From Archangium sp. (GTDB lineage Bacteria; Myxococcota; Myxococcia; Myxococcales; Myxococcaceae), in contig JAEUJR010000386.1 of assembly GCA_016793585.1 (NCBI GenBank), positions 1 through 8,930 on the forward strand: a stretch of 8,930 nt of DNA. Direction: 5' to 3'. Below are positions 5,664 through 8,930 of this stretch, piece by piece (the first letter of the stretch is position 1; every line of letters starts with the position of its first letter). Under the pieces are notes generated by a model, which was not told the DNA's origin, made no database searches, and saw nothing but the letters and a program-made list of their open reading frames with translations. A program made the position numbers and the translations under genes.

Positions 5664-6403
5664 TTCGTCTGCTCGCCGTCGTGCTCGTGTTGCCGTTGGG
5701 TTGTGCCGAGATTCCCTCTGCCGCTGACGCGAAGATCTCGTACGAGACCGTGGAGTCGTCGTGGCCAGCGCAGGCGGTGTGCCTCAACAAGCCCGGCGTG
5801 GCTGTCGCGAAGGAGGTCTTGAACGGGAAGCTCAAGACCGTCGTCATCGCTGGCGGGCCCAACCCGATCTCGGACGACACGTGGCCGAAGTACACGCCGA
5901 GCCTCGGCAACACGAAGAACTCCGATCGCCATCTGCTGTTCACGAAGTCGTGCTTCTCACGGTCTCCATCGAAGAGCGCTGACTGCCAGGGCGACGCCTG
6001 CGCCGACGTCATCACCATGGACGGCTACTCGTGGATTGGCCTGTCGAAGATCGAAGCGGCCGACTGCGCTCCTTCGGCTTCGGCATGCGACGGAACGAGC
6101 GCCAAGCCCGGCGGGTTGCTCTTCGTCGTGACGCGAAAGTGCCACGAGCTCGTCTTCGAGAACGAGGCGTACTTCCTGTCAGGACCCAACGGTGAACGCG
6201 CCGTCATGCACGCGACCGCCGATGGAAACCCGACCACCGACGTGACGCTTCCCGCAGGGTGGAAGCTCGAGAAGCAGGCGCTCGCGATGCCGCTGGTGGT
6301 GCACCCGTTCGGCGGTGGAGACGAGTGCCTCTACAACGTCATTCGTGATCACAAGCTTCAGTCGTACCACCAGCTCTCGTACGCCGGGCCGCGCTACCCG
6401 TGA
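5660..6403 (+). CDS. Cysteine-rich exported protein, probable lipoprotein, function unknown
   Basis: This is a 247-aa protein starting at GTG 5660, with GGGAG at 5647-5651, overlapping the cupin stop as GTGA. The N-terminus MIRLLAVVLVLPLGC is a signal peptide with Cys15 as likely lipid site. The lipobox is imperfect because Pro rather than Leu stands three before the Cys, so cleavage near ADA (22-24) by signal peptidase I is an alternative. Eight further cysteines (41, 98, 109, 114, 136, 143, 161, 223) could form four disulfides. The C-terminal part (163-241) has YFLSGPNGERAVMHATAD, LPAGWKLEKQAL and VIRDHKLQSYHQLSY, which resembles a widespread uncharacterised pattern of GPxGxxYVM...LPxGW...VxxDxxxNxYxxx; this is only a loose resemblance. 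It is the last gene of the plus-strand cluster and ends directly against the convergent M23 gene. Confidence 0.72.
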   Translation: MIRLLAVVLVLPLGCAEIPSAADAKISYETVESSWPAQAVCLNKPGVAVAKEVLNGKLKTVVIAGGPNPISDDTWPKYTPSLGNTKNSDRHLLFTKSCFSRSPSKSADCQGDACADVITMDGYSWIGLSKIEAADCAPSASACDGTSAKPGGLLFVVTRKCHELVFENEAYFLSGPNGERAVMHATADGNPTTDVTLPAGWKLEKQALAMPLVVHPFGGGDECLYNVIRDHKLQSYHQLSYAGPRYP

Positions 6404-6406
6404 TCA
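6401..6406. other. Convergent stop codons abutting as TGATCA
   Basis: The plus-strand stop TGA (6401-6403) and the minus-strand stop (TCA on the plus strand, 6404-6406) touch with no spacer and form a palindrome. No hairpin plus T-tract terminator is possible between the two genes, so each transcript must run into the opposite gene or end by a factor-dependent mechanism. Confidence 0.9.
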
Positions 6407-7864
6407 GTGGAGCGCGCTGACGAGGTCGTTGGTGTGCTGGCTCGCGCCCGGTGAGCGGAAGATCAGCGGATCCATCGGCGTGCGGTTGAGTTCGAGCTGG
6501 TAGTGCAGGTGCGGGCCGGTGCTGCGGCCGGTGTTGCCCGAGAGCGAGACGGTGTCTCCGAGCACGACCTGCTGGCCCTCGACGACGAGCAGCTTCGAGT
6601 TGTGCAGGTATGCGGTGGTGACGCCGTGACCGTGATCGACCACGACGTAGAGCCCGTTCACCGAGTCTTCTGCCGCGCGAACGATCGTGCCTTTGCCCGT
6701 CGCCTGAATCGGCGTTCCGATGGGAATCGAGAGATCGATACCGGTGTGCAGCTTCATCGAGCCGAGCGTCGGGTGAACCCGGTTCCCGAACGGAGACGTC
6801 ACGCGCGTCGACATCGGCACTGGCCAGTCGAGGGCGAACGCGGTGGCGAACTGCATCGCGAGCTCGGCAGCGGGCGCCGCGTCACGGTGAGAAGCGGGCA
6901 GGGCGCGCACGAGCCCATCGAGCGGGGAGAAGACGCCAGCTCGGGCGATGGCGAGCTTCGTGGCCGAGGCTCCGGCGAAGAGCATCAACGCCGCGGCGTC
7001 ATCGGTCTCGACCTCGACGCGAATTCGGTCGACGAGGGTCGCGAGCTCTTGCGGCGTCGAGACAGCCTTGAGCCCGTACTGCGCGGCGAGCCGGTCGACT
7101 TCGACCCGTGCGCTCGGCGGCTGGCTCATCAGCGACACCCAGCTTCCTTTCGCGAGCGAAGAACCCAGCGCCACCAGCGCCGCGCTGCTCGTCACCGGCC
7201 ACTGGGCCCACCCACGTGATGCATCGGGCGCGCTCTCTTCACCGGCCCACGCCGCCCATTCCTTCTCGTCACCGGGAATGCCGCGCGCGGCGACGGCCTT
7301 CTGCAGCTTCGGCATCGGCGGCGGCGGAGGTGGACGGCGCTGCTGCTCCTTCCACGCCTCGACGTCGGGCCCGCCGCGCGCGACGAGCTGCGCCACCCAC
7401 TTCCGCTCGTCGACGTTCGGTTTGTACGCGCCCTGCTCGACGTCGAAGCTGATCTTCGCGCAGTCACCGTTGGGCGCATGCAGGTTGACGAAGGTGAGGT
7501 CGAGGACCGAGCCCTTCTCGAGGCCGTACGGCACGCTCAGGCGCTCGTTGGGCCAGCTCGCCTCGACCACCAGCTCGTTGCCCGTCACCGTGAACGACTT
7601 CAGCGGAACGGGCCGAGAGCCGATGTGCAGACGCGCTTCTCCGGTGATGGCCGAAGGCGCGTTGACGTTCACCCGCAGGTACTCGCCCCAGCGACTGCCG
7701 AGGGCGGCGCGACGAATGCCGACGGGGCCACATCGAGGGTCGGCGGCCTGTTGGAGCACGCGCTCCCGCATGGTCTCGAGCCCCGGTTGCCGAAGGGAGC
7801 AGGCACCCAGGAGCACGATCAGCGGGAACGACCGGCGGAGCACGGGCGTTGAGACGTGCTCCAC
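6404..7864 (-). CDS. M23/LytM-family metallopeptidase lipoprotein
   Basis: This is a 486-aa protein from GTG 7864; an in-frame GTG at 7843 (MLRRSFPLIVLLGAC) is an equally good signal-peptide start, and neither has a strong Shine-Dalgarno. The signal peptide ends in lipobox LGAC with Cys22. Residues 30-345 are an uncharacterised region with a likely beta domain (60-145), a proline run RRPPPPPPMP (176-185) and an Ala-rich helical part (225-345). Residues 350-470 are the peptidase: TSPFGNRVHP, then HTGID with zinc ligands His373 and Asp377, GTPIQATGKGTI, YLHN (His421), GNTGRSTGPHLHY with catalytic His452 and zinc ligand His454. All catalytic residues are present, so it should cut peptidoglycan peptide cross-links in the periplasm during growth or division. 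It lies 21 bp after the oxidoreductase gene, probably co-transcribed. Confidence 0.92.
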   Translation of the reverse strand: MEHVSTPVLRRSFPLIVLLGACSLRQPGLETMRERVLQQAADPRCGPVGIRRAALGSRWGEYLRVNVNAPSAITGEARLHIGSRPVPLKSFTVTGNELVVEASWPNERLSVPYGLEKGSVLDLTFVNLHAPNGDCAKISFDVEQGAYKPNVDERKWVAQLVARGGPDVEAWKEQQRRPPPPPPMPKLQKAVAARGIPGDEKEWAAWAGEESAPDASRGWAQWPVTSSAALVALGSSLAKGSWVSLMSQPPSARVEVDRLAAQYGLKAVSTPQELATLVDRIRVEVETDDAAALMLFAGASATKLAIARAGVFSPLDGLVRALPASHRDAAPAAELAMQFATAFALDWPVPMSTRVTSPFGNRVHPTLGSMKLHTGIDLSIPIGTPIQATGKGTIVRAAEDSVNGLYVVVDHGHGVTTAYLHNSKLLVVEGQQVVLGDTVSLSGNTGRSTGPHLHYQLELNRTPMDPLIFRSPGASQHTNDLVSALH

Positions 7865-7885
7865 CCGTTTCGATTCACTCCGCCG

Positions 7886-8930
7886 TCAGATCCGCAGCAG
7901 GTCCGGGCGCTTCTTCGTGAGGTGCGTGAACAACAGGTCGGTCTGCTTCTCGAGCACCGAGTTGCCCCGCAGGCGCATGTCGAGGTGCGTGAAGTCGACG
8001 GTGTCGAGCGTCTGGTCCTGGTTGAAGCAGGAGAAGACGAACGACTCCTTGCCGGTGCGTGGGTCGACGTGGCGCTGCAGGCACTGCGCGCAGATCTCCT
8101 TCATCATGCACTGCATCGGTGAGTTGATGCTGCCGATGGCGCAGTGCTCGGGCTTGAGGAACGGCTTCAGCACGCCGTGCCGCGCGTCTTTCACGGCCTT
8201 CATCATGCGGTCGGAGCCGATGGCGATGATCCGGTCCACCGTCTTCAAGTCGAACTCGCGCGTGTCGAGCTTGCCTTCGGCGTACGCGACCATCGCCTGC
8301 ACGATGTTGCCGACGAACGAGCGATCCTGGGGCCGACGCGCAGGCAACGGCTCTCCGGAGTCGACGGCCCAGATGACCTGATCAGCCGACTGCTCGAGCT
8401 CGTCGAGTTTGTAGACGTCGGAGTGTTTCCGGTAGCCCGCGAAGTAGAGCACGCGGCACCCGACGGCCCGCAGCGCCTGCCCGATGGAGAAGAGCACTGC
8501 GTTGCCGAGGCCTCCGCCCGCGAGCAACACCGTCTCCTTCACGTGGGGAATCTCGGTCGGTGCGCCGGTCGGACCCATCAGCACCACGCGCTCACCAGGT
8601 TGCAGCATCGCGCACATGCGAGACGACGCGCCCATCTCGAGCACGATGGTCGACATCAGGCCCTTCTCCTTGTCGACCCAGGCGCCTGTGAGGGCGAGCC
8701 CCTCCATCGTCAGCCGCGTGCCATCGACGACCGGCGCGGTCCGCTCGAAGTTCTGCAGTCGATAGAACTGCCCGGGCTGGAAGTGCTGCGCCGCATACGG
8801 AGCGCGCACCACCACCTCGACGATGGTCGGCGTCAGCCGGTTCACGGCCTCGACGGTCGCGAGGAAGGCCGAGTCGAGCCTGGCGAAGAAGTTCACGCGG
8901 GCCGCGTCGCGCTGCGGCTGGTCGGCTTCC
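7886..8930 (-). CDS. FAD/NAD(P) and iron-sulfur oxidoreductase module (ferredoxin-NADP reductase/PyrK/NfnA-like), 5' end outside window
   Basis: The frame has no stop up to the right edge. GTG 8896 would give 336 aa (numbering used here), but the preceding codons (EADQPQRDAAR) look coding, so a longer protein is likely. Residues 10-110 form the FAD-binding barrel with QPGQFYRLQNF (40-50). Residues 121-235 form the NAD(P)-binding domain with LLAGGGLGNAVLFS (124-137) and IIAIGSDRMMKAV (223-235). A C-terminal cluster has Cys263, Cys269, Cys272 and Cys290, with ICAQC corresponding to the CxxC of [2Fe-2S] proteins. These features fit the reductase family including PyrK and NfnA/SudB/GltA-type subunits, which pass electrons between NAD(P)H, flavin and ferredoxin in the cytoplasm. 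Such modules are sometimes fused behind a GltD-like flavoprotein, which could lie beyond the edge. The actual electron partner is unknown. Confidence 0.85.
   Translation of the reverse strand, partial: EADQPQRDAARVNFFARLDSAFLATVEAVNRLTPTIVEVVVRAPYAAQHFQPGQFYRLQNFERTAPVVDGTRLTMEGLALTGAWVDKEKGLMSTIVLEMGASSRMCAMLQPGERVVLMGPTGAPTEIPHVKETVLLAGGGLGNAVLFSIGQALRAVGCRVLYFAGYRKHSDVYKLDELEQSADQVIWAVDSGEPLPARRPQDRSFVGNIVQAMVAYAEGKLDTREFDLKTVDRIIAIGSDRMMKAVKDARHGVLKPFLKPEHCAIGSINSPMQCMMKEICAQCLQRHVDPRTGKESFVFSCFNQDQTLDTVDFTHLDMRLRGNSVLEKQTDLLFTHLTKKRPDLLRI

Larger units (their letters stand above)
708..6403 (+). other. Putative eight-frame operon
   Basis: Spacings between consecutive genes are 23, 3, -4, -4, 11, -17 and -4 bp, and I see no internal terminator or promoter-sized gap. 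Three junctions are four-base stop/start overlaps (GTGA at 2965, TTGA at 3699, GTGA at 5660). Such compaction implies co-transcription and, at the overlaps, translational coupling. The contents are functionally mixed: cell-envelope or pilus proteins, DNA repair, sugar phosphorylation and a cupin. Confidence 0.7.

Noticed and set aside
6948..8381. A 477-aa plus-strand open frame across the M23 and oxidoreductase genes
   Set aside because: Ser/Arg-rich shadow spanning two well-supported minus-strand genes and their junction.
1..8930. Search for CRISPR arrays, insertion sequences, tRNA genes, phage or defence modules
   Set aside because: No regular spaced repeats, transposase, tRNA-like cloverleaf or defence domains were seen; base composition and gene packing look uniform, like core chromosome.

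Overview
This GC-rich, densely packed window most likely comes from a myxobacterium (Myxococcota). The evidence is a Tgl/PilF-type pilotin lipoprotein, a DUF2760 gene coupled to an Hsp70 gene, several signal-bearing proteins of lineage-restricted appearance, and frequent GTG starts. There is no rRNA, tRNA, CRISPR array or insertion sequence that I can see, and no stretch over 100 bases without a gene.

Left edge, minus strand (1-612): a DUF2760 gene reads into the first 28 codons of an Hsp70/DnaK-like gene through a 4-bp GTGA overlap. A 95-bp divergent intergenic region (613-707) separates this pair from the next cluster.

Centre, plus strand (708-6403): eight reading frames run head to tail with gaps of 23 bp or less and four overlaps, which looks like one operon. 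In order they are: an exported protein of unknown function; a long frame whose C-terminal two-thirds is a Tgl/PilF-like TPR lipoprotein; a short RodZ-like HTH plus one-transmembrane protein; the recombination mediator RecO; a fructokinase-like PfkB kinase; an unrecognised lipoprotein; a DUF985/cupin_5 protein; and a second unrecognised, cysteine-rich probable lipoprotein. The pilotin-then-RodZ order parallels the pilF-rodZ order of gammaproteobacteria. RecO, the kinase and the cupin look like housekeeping genes sharing the transcript.

Right edge, minus strand (6404-8930): an M23 metallopeptidase lipoprotein lies downstream of a flavin/pyridine-nucleotide oxidoreductase module of the ferredoxin-NADP reductase/PyrK/NfnA type. 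The oxidoreductase frame stays open to the window edge. The M23 gene converges on the plus-strand cluster with no spacer: the two stop codons together form TGATCA.

I do not see a clear new defence or mobile system. The most noteworthy points are the in-frame joining of an unknown module to the pilotin with a lipobox buried at residue 171, the minimal RodZ-like protein beside it, the coupled DUF2760-Hsp70 pair, and the unusual cysteine cluster of the edge oxidoreductase.
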